From contig OZ038321.1 in the NCBI GenBank assembly GCA_964035795.1, forward strand, positions 2,413,921-2,477,920: a DNA stretch of 64,000 nucleotides, in the 5' to 3' direction. A model generated the notes under the pieces. That model did not search any database. It was not told where the DNA came from and was given only the letters and a program-made list of their open reading frames with translations. The translations under genes were made by a program, and so were the position numbers. The stretch is from Pterobdella sp. o SKG-2022 (taxonomy: Eukaryota > Annelida > Clitellata > Hirudinida > Piscicolidae). Positions within the stretch are counted from its first letter, which is position 1. The number at the start of each line of letters is the position of its first letter. This document shows, in pieces, positions 19,801-28,655 of the stretch.

Positions 19801-22800
19801 AAAACATACAAACAAATAAAAAACAAACCCACAAACATACAAACAAACACAAAAATTATTAACGCAACCATAACACCAAACACACCCGGAGAAACATATT
19901 CTTGCACGTGATGATCTCATCGGAGAGAGGCACGACTATACTCTGAACGCTGCGGTGATGTGTATAAGCTTGAACATCGACGCAGTCATCAGTCCTTATT
20001 TCCACGTGGTTTATCATCAGGTTCTCTATAACCTTCTGCACTGCCTGTTATCAGATTTATCCTCGTTTTAAAAATAGTTATGAAATTCAACCCCTTTTTG
20101 AGGTTAGTTGGAGAGGTTTTGAGTTGTAAAGGAGGTTATATTAATAATAATAATATTATTAGGAGTGCATTAAAAACAATAAACGACGCTGATGGATGAA
20201 GTGAATAGAAGAGAAATAAACTTATTTAACAGGTTAATTATAAATGGAATATTTTTCCTAAATCCACAATAAAATGAATATAATTTCAAAACACTGGTTA
20301 GTTTATTAAGATACGAAGTTTTTCGTTATCAACGTAACATTTTCAAGTATAAACAAATGGAAGGTTAACAAGAAAAATGAAATGCCCTTTTTCAGGTCTA
20401 AATAAAAAGAGAAAAAATATATTAAACGAAATGGCAAAATGAGAGGGAATTTCAAAAAATATCTTATAAACTGCAAGCTTTTGGAGCGAAGTTAAGCGAG
20501 AAGCTAAAAATAGACACACGCCTATAATAATAAAAATAAAAAAAAAATAATAATAATAATAATACTATTAAGAATAATAATAATAACAATAATAATAGAC
20601 ATATGCCTCAATCGATCTTTGAAGCTCAATTCAACTCCATTTTTATGATCGGTTATGAGATGGTTTTTTGAGAGCATTTTTGCATATTTAGAATATGAGC
20701 CATCGATCAATTACACCTAATGAAGTAATCTGGTGGCGAAAATATGATTAAAAAGTTGATTTGAGTGTGAAATAGTTGTTCAAAATTTAGTGTTTAGTTA
20801 TATATTAATACTAAAGAAGAAATACATAATAATGGAAATATTCTCAGTAATGAAATAACCTAATGACAATAAGTATTAGTTATCTAATGATGATATAGAA
20901 TGTATCGGAAAAACATCGTCGAAATAAAAAATTTCTGTTTTTATGATTCACAACAAATATAATGAAAAAAAAATAAGAAAGAAAACAAATATTTTCTATG
21001 GTCGATAACATGTCCGCCATCGAAATAATTTGTTCCGAGATTGATTCTATTCAAGCAGCTCTCAACACGTTAAAAAGTAATGTGTTGAACTTAATAAAGT
21101 CTGAGGAACCCTCGGTTCCAAAAAAAAGAGGGCGAAAGCCGAAGACTATGATCACCTCATCTCCTTCACTTTTCTCGCCTTCCACATTTTCTTTGACTAC
21201 TTCTTATCCTTCAACTACTTTACTTTTCCTCGACCACTACATTTGCTACATTTACTTCAACTACCACATCTCCTTCGACTGCCTCAATCTTCTCGACCAC
21301 TACATCTCCTTCAACTAACTCTTAATCCCATGCAATAACTCCACTCTTCTCAACAACTCCATCTTCTTCATCAAGCTCAACTTCAACAACTATGACCACT
21401 TCTCCAACTTCATCTACAAGCATGGCATCATTTTCAACTTCTCCATCTCCTGCTTCTACAACTACTTCATCTCTTAGTTTAATTAATAATTTTCCATCAT
21501 TAATTTCACTAGAATCATCCTCACCAATCAATTCAATCACATCTACTCTTACTTCTAATTCACTTCAGCCTACTTACAGCACTATTGTTAAGCCAAAAAA
21601 CAAGCACACCCTTTCTTTTCCACCCACTAACAAAATCTCACACTCACTCTTCCCCAACCAACATATAATCCATTCTATCAAGAAAACTCCACCTATAATT
21701 AAATACTTGACTAAAATTACTTCCACCACAGATGAGACTCCAAGTGAGCTCTGCAGAAGATTGGTTTCATCCATTAACCTTTCTAAACAGACCTTTAAAT
21801 CTTATCCCAAGCATGTTCGTGAGTCTACTGATGCCGTTGTCTGGGAAGCTGACTCTGCTGATTTACTCAAAGATGCCAAACTTTTTCTTTCCTCTCTTCC
21901 CAACATCCGCCTCCATGAACCAATTCTTTTAAACCCAACAATCACTGTTCTGGGTCTACCGACATGGGTTTCGGATAAAGAACTAGAAACCTCTCTCAAT
22001 CTCCTCTTTCCATCTGCTCATCCCAGCGCTCTCCGTGCCTTCAGACAGAGGCCTAACGCACGAAATCCTTCTACCCATGATTGGCTTATCCAAGTTCCAA
22101 GCACTGTTTTTCCCACGCTGATCAAGTCCAAGAATATACATCTCCCTTTTGGTAGATTTCCTTTCCACTCCCGTATTCACCCTACTAGATGTCTGAATTG
22201 CCAGACTTATGGCCATACTATATCTAAATGCCACAACCCTAGAGTATGTGAGCACTGTGGCAAAGACCATCCGTCTGACAACTGTTCTAGATCTTCTCTT
22301 CCCTTCTGTGTTCCCTGCTTTAAATCAAATCGCCCTTGTCATGACCATGTCACTGCATCCTCTTCTTGTCCGGTGTATAAGCAACAAGTGCGACTTAAGA
22401 TGGGGCGTATGGCCTGGCAATGAAGGCCTGCCTTACTCATGCACCCTCAAAATCCATCTCCTTCTGTGAAGTTTGGTCTTCTCAATCCCCGTTTCACTCG
22501 CAACAAATCCACTCTTATCCTGGACGCGATCTCCACTCACTGTTTCGATATCCTTGCACTGACTGAAACGTGGATCCCGGAAGATGCCGACAAGTCACAA
22601 AATACGACATTGTTCCCCCAGGTTACCATGTTCTACATTTTCATCGTTCTAGTAGAAAGCGCGGTGGTGGTATTTCTTTGATTTCCTCCAACTCTGTTAA
22701 ACTGACACTTGTTAAATCTGAAATACACTCTTTTTTTGAAGCATTAACTGTCCAAGCTTCTTTCCACGTTCCTCAACCATTTCTGCTATTTACCACCCCT

Positions 22801-25800
22801 TTAACTCAAGTAATTTTATTCGTGAACTCACAGCTCATCTTTATTTTCTTTCTTCGACATTCAATCATTTCATAATGGCTGGAGATTTTAATACCCCTAA
22901 TTGTCATCATCTTGATAATCCCCTTAATATTCTTTTACGAGAGCACGGTTTGACGCAGCATATTAACTTTCCAACTCACAAGCTTGGCAATACTCTTGAT
23001 CTTGTTATCACACCGGCTTCTCTCTCTCTTCTAACTCTTTTATATCGCTCCTTCTTGCATATCGCCCCTCACTTATGGAACTCTCTTCCACTTAATCTCA
23101 GTCTTTCACCTTCTCTTAAAGTTTTTCGCAAGCGTTTAAAGACGCATCTTTATAACCAAATTTCTCTCTCATAGCCCTTCTGATTAGAGCAGCGCCTCTG
23201 CAGCAAACCTAGCTTGCAAACTGTGCGCCCTACAAATAATAAATACTAATAATAAAATAACACATCAACTGAAACAAAATGAACCAACAAAAATAATCTC
23301 ACTAAAAACAATAAGAATATTTGAAAAAATAATAAGAAGAACAAAAATAATAATGATAAAATAAATTTAAAAAAATAATATGCCACCTTGAAATCACTAC
23401 CAGGAGTGGCGCTGAGGGCCACAACCCTGAAGACGCAACCCATCCTTCTCAGCTCCCTCACCACCTGACGTGTGATGATGATGACGATAATGCTAATAAG
23501 AGTTAGGATGATAATAATAAGAATAGCAATAAATAAAAGAAACAGAAGAACAAGGATAATAATAATAAGTGATAATAACAATAGAAAAACTAAAAAACAA
23601 TGATATAAATAATAAAAAATTCTTTTCTTTAAATTTTGTTGGTATTATTATTCTCACCATTAATATGATGATAAAACAAAATCATTATTATAACTCATTG
23701 CTATAAAAAACGAATTGAATTTCACAAGGCAATAGGGGTAACTTCCAGTGGCTTTATGAGCTTCGTCCAGCACCAAGCATTTAATCTGGTGTGGGTGGTG
23801 AGGTAAGTGGATGTTGGTGTGAGTGGTGAGTTAGGGATGTTGGTGTGGGTTGGTGTTGTTGTTGAGCGCCAGCCTCCAAAGACTATTCCGACACTCTTTG
23901 GAGAGAGTACCGAAAGAAACTTGCAGCTTCGAGTTGTTTGTGACTTTTGGTAAGCAGCGATAAAAATGATGGATGAATTCTCGAAATGGTGTGGATGGTG
24001 AGGTAGGTGGATGTTGTTTTGGGTGGTGAGTTAGGTGGATGTTGGTGTGAGTGGTGAGGTAGGTGGATGTTGGTGTGGATGGTGAGGTAGGTGGATGTTG
24101 GTGTGGGTGATGAGGTAGGTGGATGTTGGTGTGGGTGGTGAGGTAGGTAGATGTTGTTGTAAAATGCTGATTCTGCAGCGTCCAAAAGCGCTTTTTCAGT
24201 CAAAATAGTGTTCGATTTGAATTAACATGAATTATAATAAGAAAATTATAATAATGTAATGAAGTATTTATGAAGCGCTTTCTCTTATAGATCAAAGCGC
24301 TTGCTACACATTTAATTTAGCAAAACACACTCTTGAAAAGATGCTAATTATCGCGCAACACGAAATCGAACTCGGTAACTTCAGATTATTACTCTAACAC
24401 GCTACCAGCTGAGCTACACAAATCGATAATTATCAACCTGGTGGGCTGAGCACGTGGTCAGCTGAAGGTCGTTGAGAAGGACATGGGGAGTAATGAAAAA
24501 AACTCTCTTATCCCTCCATAGCACTTTTCTCTTCTCTTGTGATATCATACCTGAGAGTTAATTGGCTGAAATACCATTTTGGTAGTATTGTTATTAGTCA
24601 ATTAAGTGGAATATTATCCTAAGATCATTGCTAATAGTATATTTAGGTTTAATAGCATTATAGAAGTATTGACATTATTTAACATTATTGTTATTTATTA
24701 ATATTTATTATCATTATTAAAAAAAAAATTAGAAAAAGGCAAGATTTTAAAGTTGTTTATTTGCAAAGAATTCAAGATTTTTGATCGATGCTTATGATGA
24801 TTCTTGAATGAAAGTTTTTCAAAAAAACTTTTCTTTTTTGCTATCATTTCAGGCTTCAGTCATAACACTAATGTTTTTATTAGGATATTGCAATTTTGGA
24901 TTTTATATCTCATCTGAAGATACCTTTTAAGTCAATCGATCAATTAATCAATCAATTAGTCAATCAATCAAGTAATCAAATCCTTTTATTAACCTGTTTT
25001 TTATACCAAGGGTTAGGCATATTAACTAGAATTATATTTCTCTACTGATGGCTTAATTAAGTTTTGATTGCATGATGATGATTTAATGAATAATTTTTGA
25101 AGAATTTAAAACAATCATTTTTCAATATTAGCTTGAAACATTTTAAATATTCATAACCACAAACAGGCATGGAACTAAATGATTTTAAAATATTGTTGTA
25201 AACAAATGATTTTAAAATGATGTTGTAAACAACTACATGAGTAAACTCTCACCAGTCATTTCTGCAACATGGTCAGAGGAAACACCCATAATTTCTTGGC
25301 ATGCTTTGACTTGCTGCATCACCAAGGGTTTTGTGGGAGCCATGAATACAACTTTGCAAAAAGGATACCATCTATAAAAGTTGTACATAACCACTGCAGC
25401 TATGAAAGTTTTTCCTAACCCAGTTGGCAGACAGACCAACGTGTTGTTAAAGAGGGCTTTTTGAACAATGTTGATCTGGTAGCTTCTTATGGGCAAGTTT
25501 ATTGGATATATCCATTTTTCCCCAGCTTCTTTATCAAAACCCTCAGAATTTATTGTTGAAAAAACTTCTTTTTTGCCATTTTTTTCTAAGATTGTTACGA
25601 CACTGTCATTTTTATCATGAGTGCTTGTATCTTGTTTATCCTTATCACTAATTTTTTTGAGTGTAGAGTTTTTAAAAATATTATCATTTTGAAATGTTGC
25701 GTTTGAACTAGAATAAATGTTGAACAAAGATGTGTTTGATTGTTGGTCGTCAAAGCATTCAAAAGCTTCAACTAAATCACCGTCACTTAAGTCAAATTCA

Positions 25801-25814
25801 TCATCTCCTTCCAT
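10154..25814 (-). CDS. FANCM: FANCM/Hef-family DNA translocase (18 exons)
   Basis: FANCM remodels stalled forks and anchors the Fanconi anaemia core complex at DNA crosslinks. The 18 exons, listed separately, join with GT/AG sites in one frame of 6,732 nt. Helicase motifs occur in order: I (LPTGLGKT, residues 129-136), Ia (APTKPLV), II (DEAHKA), III (SATPG), IV-like ([11 protein letters not shown]), V ([12 protein letters not shown]) and VI ([13 protein letters not shown]). The C-terminal SQEDES and EDSFCV match the conserved late FANCM block. ATG at 25814 is the only good start. Oddities are a 3.7-kb Asn/Asp-rich exon and no visible ERCC4/HhH domain. Length (about 2,243 residues) is close to vertebrate FANCM. 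The exon 7/8 junction is the least certain. Confidence 0.93.
10536..10631 (-). CDS. FANCM: FANCM exon 17 (SQED/DSFCV block)
   Basis: Encodes [18 protein letters not shown], then EEDSFCV, a signature of the FANCM C-terminal region. Donor CA|GTAGTT is used because the unspliced frame stops at once and phase fits exon 18. Confidence 0.8.
10805..10898 (-). CDS. FANCM: FANCM exon 16
   Basis: Encodes [20 protein letters not shown] then FHNKRFKPR. The position fits the conserved late block of FANCM. Acceptor GCACAG, donor GTATGA, both phases correct. Confidence 0.82.
10986..11042. repeat. 26-bp inverted repeat (hairpin) in FANCM intron 15
   Basis: Arms 10986-11011 and 11017-11042 are reverse complements with one mismatch and a 5-nt loop. 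The left arm sequence (GAATATAATTTCAAAACACT...) recurs near 20276 as a single arm. It is probably the end of a small mobile element. Confidence 0.8.
11377..15054 (-). CDS. FANCM: FANCM exon 15, giant Asn/Asp-rich exon
   Basis: A 3,678-nt exon (about 1,225 codons) with acceptor TTTACAG and donor G|GTATTA. It alternates Asn/Asp low-complexity runs, mostly AAT/AAC/GAT codons, with ordinary segments such as [16 protein letters not shown] and [16 protein letters not shown]. It ends in an acidic stretch and [17 protein letters not shown], a FANCM-like block. The region between helicase and C-terminus in FANCM is normally disordered and carries interaction motifs; here it is expanded by in-frame triplet repeats. 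Confidence 0.9.
12871..12990 (-). repeat. 60-bp in-frame tandem duplication inside FANCM exon 15
   Basis: Two adjacent, nearly identical 60-nt copies (12871-12930, 12931-12990) encode [18 protein letters not shown] twice. Being a multiple of three, the duplication keeps the frame. Confidence 0.9.
13560..14340 (-). repeat. Asn-codon trinucleotide repeat region in FANCM exon 15
   Basis: Imperfect ATT/TTA triplets (AAT/AAC read on the - strand) encode long Asn runs broken by Asp, Ile, Gly and Thr. The repeat stays in frame throughout. It is the densest part of the exon's low complexity. Confidence 0.85.
15079..15257 (-). mobile_element. tRNA-derived SINE, type 1, filling FANCM intron 14
   Basis: Read on the - strand: a tRNA-like head with GTATAGCTCAGTTGATAAAG (A box) and GGGTTCGATCC (B box), a body, and a tail related to TATAAATACCGCATTACATT. 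It takes up about 180 of the 221 nt of the intron, in the same sense as the gene. Confidence 0.85.
15276..15338 (-). CDS. FANCM: FANCM exon 14
   Basis: A 63-nt exon encoding [20 protein letters not shown], similar to the conserved HPLP-H-VDHSDRCRHFIGLM region. Acceptor TCACAG, strong donor GTATGT. The next intron (221 nt) is mostly a SINE. Confidence 0.8.
15654..16143 (-). CDS. FANCM: FANCM exon 13
   Basis: Follows motif VI with a helical region and [20 protein letters not shown], which aligns with the family SPRMVPDGINPKLHKMFIT. Later it carries an Asn/Ser linker and EKWLAGQL. Acceptor CAGAG; donor G|GTGGCG, chosen by phase. Confidence 0.88.
16392..16473 (-). CDS. FANCM: FANCM exon 12 (motif VI)
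   Basis: Encodes [20 protein letters not shown] then TAGKEER. The arginine fingers of motif VI (QRMGRTGR) are intact. Acceptor CATAAG, donor GTTAGC. Confidence 0.95.
16674..16763. repeat. 34-bp perfect palindrome with AAGCTTTTCGT lead
   Basis: Arms 16692-16725 and 16730-16763 are exact reverse complements with a 4-nt loop (AACC). The preceding AAGCTTTTCGTTAAC links it to copies near 20312, 33260, 59300 and 63791. It is likely a small non-autonomous element that folds into a hairpin. Confidence 0.85.
16785..17050. repeat. 42-bp minisatellite, about 6.3 copies
   Basis: Unit contains ATCTATTTATAGAACAAATG and GAGTCAAAAAGAAAATAAAG. The 42-nt period is a multiple of three, so frames stay open on both strands, but the frames are artefacts. 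It lies in FANCM intron 11. Confidence 0.95.
17084..17168 (-). CDS. FANCM: FANCM exon 11 (motif V)
   Basis: Encodes [20 protein letters not shown] and DAHKSPVR, the highly conserved motif V block. Acceptor CCTAG, donor GTAACT. A 42-bp minisatellite starts about 30 nt into the next intron. Confidence 0.95.
17578..17617 (-). CDS. FANCM: FANCM exon 10 (40 nt)
   Basis: A 40-nt micro-exon encoding [13 protein letters not shown], matching the family VVKQFRDGGYNTLVSTC block. Acceptor ATCAG, donor GTGAGC. Confidence 0.9.
17780..17946 (-). CDS. FANCM: FANCM exon 9 (motif IV region)
   Basis: Encodes [16 protein letters not shown] and later [14 protein letters not shown] and FKQKDQLM. These are hallmark blocks of the second RecA domain of FANCM. 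Acceptor CCGCAG, donor GTAGCT. Confidence 0.92.
18120..18202 (-). CDS. FANCM: FANCM exon 8
   Basis: Encodes [20 protein letters not shown], the conserved SHPKLKKLEEVV-EHF start of RecA domain 2. The 5' boundary is one of several acceptors. The donor GTTTTT is weak but fixed by phase with exon 9. Confidence 0.75.
18353..18807 (-). CDS. FANCM: FANCM exon 7
   Basis: Begins [20 protein letters not shown], which aligns with the family ICISLYHGYELL helix. A Gly/Asn/Asp-rich insert follows, then a conserved [12 protein letters not shown]. The 3' boundary is uncertain. An AT|GTGTGT donor with the exon 8 acceptor at 18203-18204 keeps frame, but other pairings are possible. Confidence 0.7.
19115..19249 (-). 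CDS. FANCM: FANCM exon 6
   Basis: Encodes [20 protein letters not shown] and continues to FKARENYRK. It belongs to the Hef/FANCM helical insertion. The donor TCT|GTTGGT was chosen because it is the only one giving the phase exon 7 needs. Confidence 0.75.
19330..19675 (+). pseudogene. LINE ORF2 C-terminal fragment, decayed
   Basis: Antisense to FANCM in intron 5. One frame reads [17 protein letters not shown] and a neighbouring frame reads [20 protein letters not shown] then EWRKF. This RRLRWYGHV ... CVKKD ... R-EWR pattern is common at the C-terminus of many LINE reverse-transcriptase proteins. It has a stop at the Trp position and a frameshift, and differs from the other LINE in the window. 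Confidence 0.65.
19733..19855 (+). repeat. Degenerate ACAAA/ATAAA simple repeat
   Basis: A-rich AAAC/AAAT tandem repeat following the LINE fragment. It may be the remains of its 3' tail. Confidence 0.7.
19886..20044 (-). CDS. FANCM: FANCM exon 5
   Basis: Encodes [20 protein letters not shown] and ends [12 protein letters not shown]. It matches the start of the FANCM-specific helical insertion between the two RecA domains (AVQQVI-NLLI-IE-R in vertebrates). Acceptor AACAG, donor GTGTGT. Confidence 0.88.
20276..20352 (+). repeat. Single copy linking two palindrome families
   Basis: Contains the arm seen at 10986 (GAATATAATTTCAAAACACT) directly followed by the motif of the 16674 element (ACGAAGTTTTTCGTTATCAA then CGTAACATTTTCAAGTA). 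This suggests both hairpins are parts of one longer element. Confidence 0.6.
20998..22423 (+). pseudogene. LINE copy 1 ORF1 (nucleic-acid-binding), frameshifted
   Basis: The N-terminus [20 protein letters not shown] looks helical, followed by an AT-hook-like KKRGRKPK. A Ser/Thr-rich linker contains a frameshift near 21230 and a stop at 21323. From 21392 the frame is open to 22423, with an RRM-like fold region and a zinc-knuckle array: [14 protein letters not shown] (CX2CX4HX4C), [13 protein letters not shown] (CX2CX3HX4C) and a third Cys/His cluster. ORF1 proteins of this group bind the LINE RNA. Confidence 0.85.
22439..23174 (+). pseudogene. LINE copy 1 ORF2 remnant
   Basis: Starts [19 protein letters not shown] with the endonuclease block DILALTETW. 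Frameshifts occur near 22590 and in the 22760-22875 region. [10 protein letters not shown] is present, then the sequence jumps from [10 protein letters not shown] to the C-terminal [10 protein letters not shown]. No RT remains, so it cannot be active. Confidence 0.9.
23387..23464 (-). CDS. FANCM: FANCM exon 4 (motif III)
   Basis: A 78-nt exon encoding [12 protein letters not shown] then [14 protein letters not shown]. The SAT motif couples ATP hydrolysis to translocation. Acceptor CGTCAG, donor GTGGCA. The next exon is 3.3 kb away, across a LINE insertion. Confidence 0.93.
23726..23785 (-). CDS. FANCM: FANCM exon 3 (DEAH box, motif II)
   Basis: A 60-nt exon encoding [20 protein letters not shown], the Walker B/DEAH motif of the family. 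Its acceptor AG lies in the edge of a TGGTG-rich minisatellite. The donor is GTGAAA. Confidence 0.93.
23787..24155. repeat. 28-bp TGGTG-rich minisatellite at FANCM exon 3 acceptor
   Basis: Unit GAGGTAGGTGGATGTTGGTG plus eight bases, in two blocks (23787-23850 and about 23990-24155) around a non-repeat segment. On the gene strand it is pyrimidine-rich (CACCCACACCAG), and its edge supplies the splice acceptor of exon 3. Confidence 0.85.
24253..24427 (-). mobile_element. tRNA-derived SINE, type 1
   Basis: Read on the -: GTGTAGCTCAGCTGGTAGCG (A box), GAGTTCGATTTCG (degenerate B box), a body with AGCAAGCGCTTTGATCTATA and a tail GCGCTTCATAAATAC. It lies in FANCM intron 2, close to the exon 2 donor. 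Confidence 0.85.
24438..24550 (-). CDS. FANCM: FANCM exon 2
   Basis: Acceptor CTCTCAG and donor GTTGAT. Encodes [20 protein letters not shown] then HVLLNDL. This aligns with the family segment between motif Ia and the DEAH box. A SINE lies about 10 nt beyond its donor. Confidence 0.9.
25253..25814 (-). CDS. FANCM: FANCM exon 1 (motifs I and Ia)
   Basis: Starts with [19 protein letters not shown]. An unstructured Ser/Asn/Asp region follows, then [12 protein letters not shown], Walker A LPTGLGKT and motif Ia [12 protein letters not shown], ending EMTG. The donor is G|GTGAGA. Confidence 0.93.
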
Positions 25815-26701
25815 TCTAATTTCAATTTTTGCATAATAAATTAATTTACTGCATAATTTAAAATATCTTTAAATGTGAAGCACTTTAATAAATTTGAAAA
25901 TACTTTTTTTAAATGTTGACTTAAGTTATTATCATGCGAATTTTCTGCGTCTGTTATAATGTTGAGATTTTTTCTTAAAAATATTTCAATGTTACTTTGA
26001 ATATTTTTAAAGACTTTTTTTAGTGATATTTTTACAATTTATTTAAATTCTTTTACACCTCTGAGAATGTCTAAAACGTTGTAAATAGAAATAACCCTCT
26101 AAAATATGATAGATGAAAACACGATAAAATGTTCAAAATTTTTATTGAAACGAAGTTTTTCGATATATTTTCTATATCATAATCAGGTAGCTTGAGAAAC
26201 AGTCTTAAAGCTTTTGCTTGTCATTGGTTGTTTAAATAGCAATTAGCGGCTAGATTGATTAACGTGTTTTTCTTTTGTCGCAAAAAAACAAAGACACACA
26301 GTGACAACCTCACTAAAACATATTTGATTGGTTGCCGATCTACAAAAAATATAATATACATGTACGAGTTTATAGGCATCACGTTTTTAAAAAATTTTCA
26401 CCATCTTTTTGTGTCTTTTGAGATAACCTTCCACCATGTGAAAAAGAGTCTCTTTCGTTTTATTTATCCACTAACTTCCATTATCACCGATAAGCCTTTT
26501 CTTGAAAAAATCCGGCAATTTATTTTTAACAAATTTTTAAAAAAAGGTGTCAAGAATATTTTCTAAAAACTTTCAAAAACTATATTTTTTCAAATTAAGA
26601 TTATATTTTTAGTTCCCATCAATTTTCATTTCAAAGCAATCAACTCTCAAAAATTTCAGCGAATCAGCTTTTAAAATTTTGTGACTATTATTTCTATTTT
26701 T

Positions 26702-26855
26702 GTCGGCCATATACCTCAGCTGGTAGAGCTTTAGAATAATTTTCTATAGTTACCGGGTTCGATCCCGTGTTACACCAACTATAAGAACCTTTCCACAGTT
26801 TTTTTTTTTTACTTTTAATTTGTAGCAAGCGCTTTGAAAGCTAAAGCATGGCAAT
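26702..26855 (+). mobile_element. tRNA-derived SINE, type 1
   Basis: ATACCTCAGCTGGTAGAGC (A box) and CCGGGTTCGATCCCGTG (perfect B box), then the shared body TTTGTAGCAAGCGCTTTGAA. The extreme 3' tail is degraded. Confidence 0.82.
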
Positions 26856-28506
26856 ATACAAAACACTAATTTAAATTAGTTACAATTTACATCTATAAAG
26901 ACTATAAAACTTTTCAGAGTTGGGAGTTTACCTTTTATAATACCATTTTAAGGTTGGAACTTTACAAAAAAGATTGAAAAATGGCGGGATTAATCTCTCA
27001 AAAGCTTTCATTCCCTTTCCAGGCATACTTACATTTTCTGCGTTTACAAGTGTTTGACCTTTGGCCTTGTGAATTTGCTATTCTTCATTATGATTGATGT
27101 CCGAGATTTCTAGTTTTTGAAGTTGTTTCAACTTTTTTTTGCGATCATTCACCAATCTATAACCACTTACATAAAAAAGCTTTTGCTCCGACCAACCAGA
27201 CTAAAATTGACTATATTAGTATGAATGTTGGGCAAATCAGCTTTAAAAATGACGAAAAAATTAGATACCTTGTGGTATCATCATAGTTTTTTGAGCTATA
27301 CGCAGTGAAAATGCTTTTTTGAATGATATACAGTTCAAAATTCCGAGTTGGGATAGTTACAGTATAGTAAGCTTTCATAATTTTTTGAGGCCTTAAAAAT
27401 CTTCTATATATTTTCTTGAAACTGAGCTCCGGCAATTTTTCACTCAACCATCTCGAATCATCATTATCAATAAAGTTCCGAGGTTTGCGTGAGAATCCAT
27501 CGAGATAATTAAAGATGAATTTATTCTGCCAAGAAGCAATTAAATTTAAATCTAAAACTTATATCAGCTGATCGCATTTTTTAAAAGTGAGACAACTTGT
27601 GGAACCTTCACGTTGTTCAGTCGATGAAAATTTTCAAATGGTTTTAATTCTGATGAATTTGATACGATGATGATGGTGTTAAAATGATGAATTTTGAAGC
27701 TTTTTTTTTAAATGCCTCTTGTATCGAAAATTGACTCAGTATACAACCTCACAGGAAAATTAAGGTTTTCAACGTCTAAAATTTAGTGTCATCAGTTTTG
27801 GGCAAAAAACTTAGACTTATTTCACTGATAGAATTTAAATTTCATTTCATTATACCGTGTACATGAACCTTTTCAAGTTCTAAAAATATCTTTCCTCATT
27901 TATTATTCTTAAAATTTTATTTGAGTTTCCAACAAAAAAGTAAAGTTTTTGCGATTTAAACTAAAAACCTTTCAAAAAGGAGATAATATTTCACATTTTA
28001 ATTTTAAAAATATTACAAAAATTGCGAAAAACGATTTTTGAATGCGTTTTAGAATTGATCAAAAAGTAGCTCACTTAACTCCCACAAAAAACTTGTGGAA
28101 AATTCTGGAAAATCTAACAATAGATTTTAAAAAATATTTGAGTCTAATAAAACAATTTTCTTCCAACCTTTCAGACGTCATATGTGTCTTTATAAGCTAT
28201 TTTTTTGCAGTCTTTCTTTAAGTTTGAAGAGTTTGGCTATTATATAGAAAAAAAAGCTTAAATTATAGCTTTTGTTTCTAAAAATTTTACAAAAAATTTC
28301 TCCAAATTTGGAGTTATAATTGTTATGGATCAAAACTTTTATCTTTATGTGATTTTTTCAAAAGTTCAATTTTCATTACCAAACGAAGCGTGGAGCTTTC
28401 AATTGAAATAGGGGTTTAAATGATATAAAGAATAAACATAGTTCTTTCGAAAATTCTTCCATAAAGTTTCCCAAAATTTTTCATTCACAAAAAAAAAATA
28501 AAATAC

Positions 28507-28655
28507 GTCGATCATTTGATCGGCCCTATCTGGGTGGATTGGCTCCACAGAGCACTACTCCATATGGACTACTAATTGTCTGCCGACGTGGGTTTTAACT
28601 CGGTATCTTTAGGTAACTAGTCCAATGCTCAACCTCTGAGCTATAGGGACCAATC
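28507..28655 (-). mobile_element. tRNA-derived SINE, type 2 (same head, different tail)
   Basis: Read on the -: CCTATAGCTCAGAGGTTGAG head, degenerate B box, ACAATTAG, then a different 3' part: GAGTAGTGCTCTGTGGAGCC ... GCCGATCAAATGATCGACG. It joins the common head to the tail seen alone at 30688, 46658 and 60203. Confidence 0.8.

Larger units (their letters stand above)
20990..23236 (+). mobile_element. CR1/L2-like LINE copy 1, internally deleted
   Basis: In FANCM intron 4, antisense to the gene. It has both ORF1 and ORF2 sequence but lacks about 2.13 kb of ORF2 (end of endonuclease, all of RT) relative to the copy at 54.3-58.1 kb. It ends with the shared GCGCCCTACAAAT 3' end and an A-rich tail. 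The 5' limit is estimated from the ORF1 start. Confidence 0.9.
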
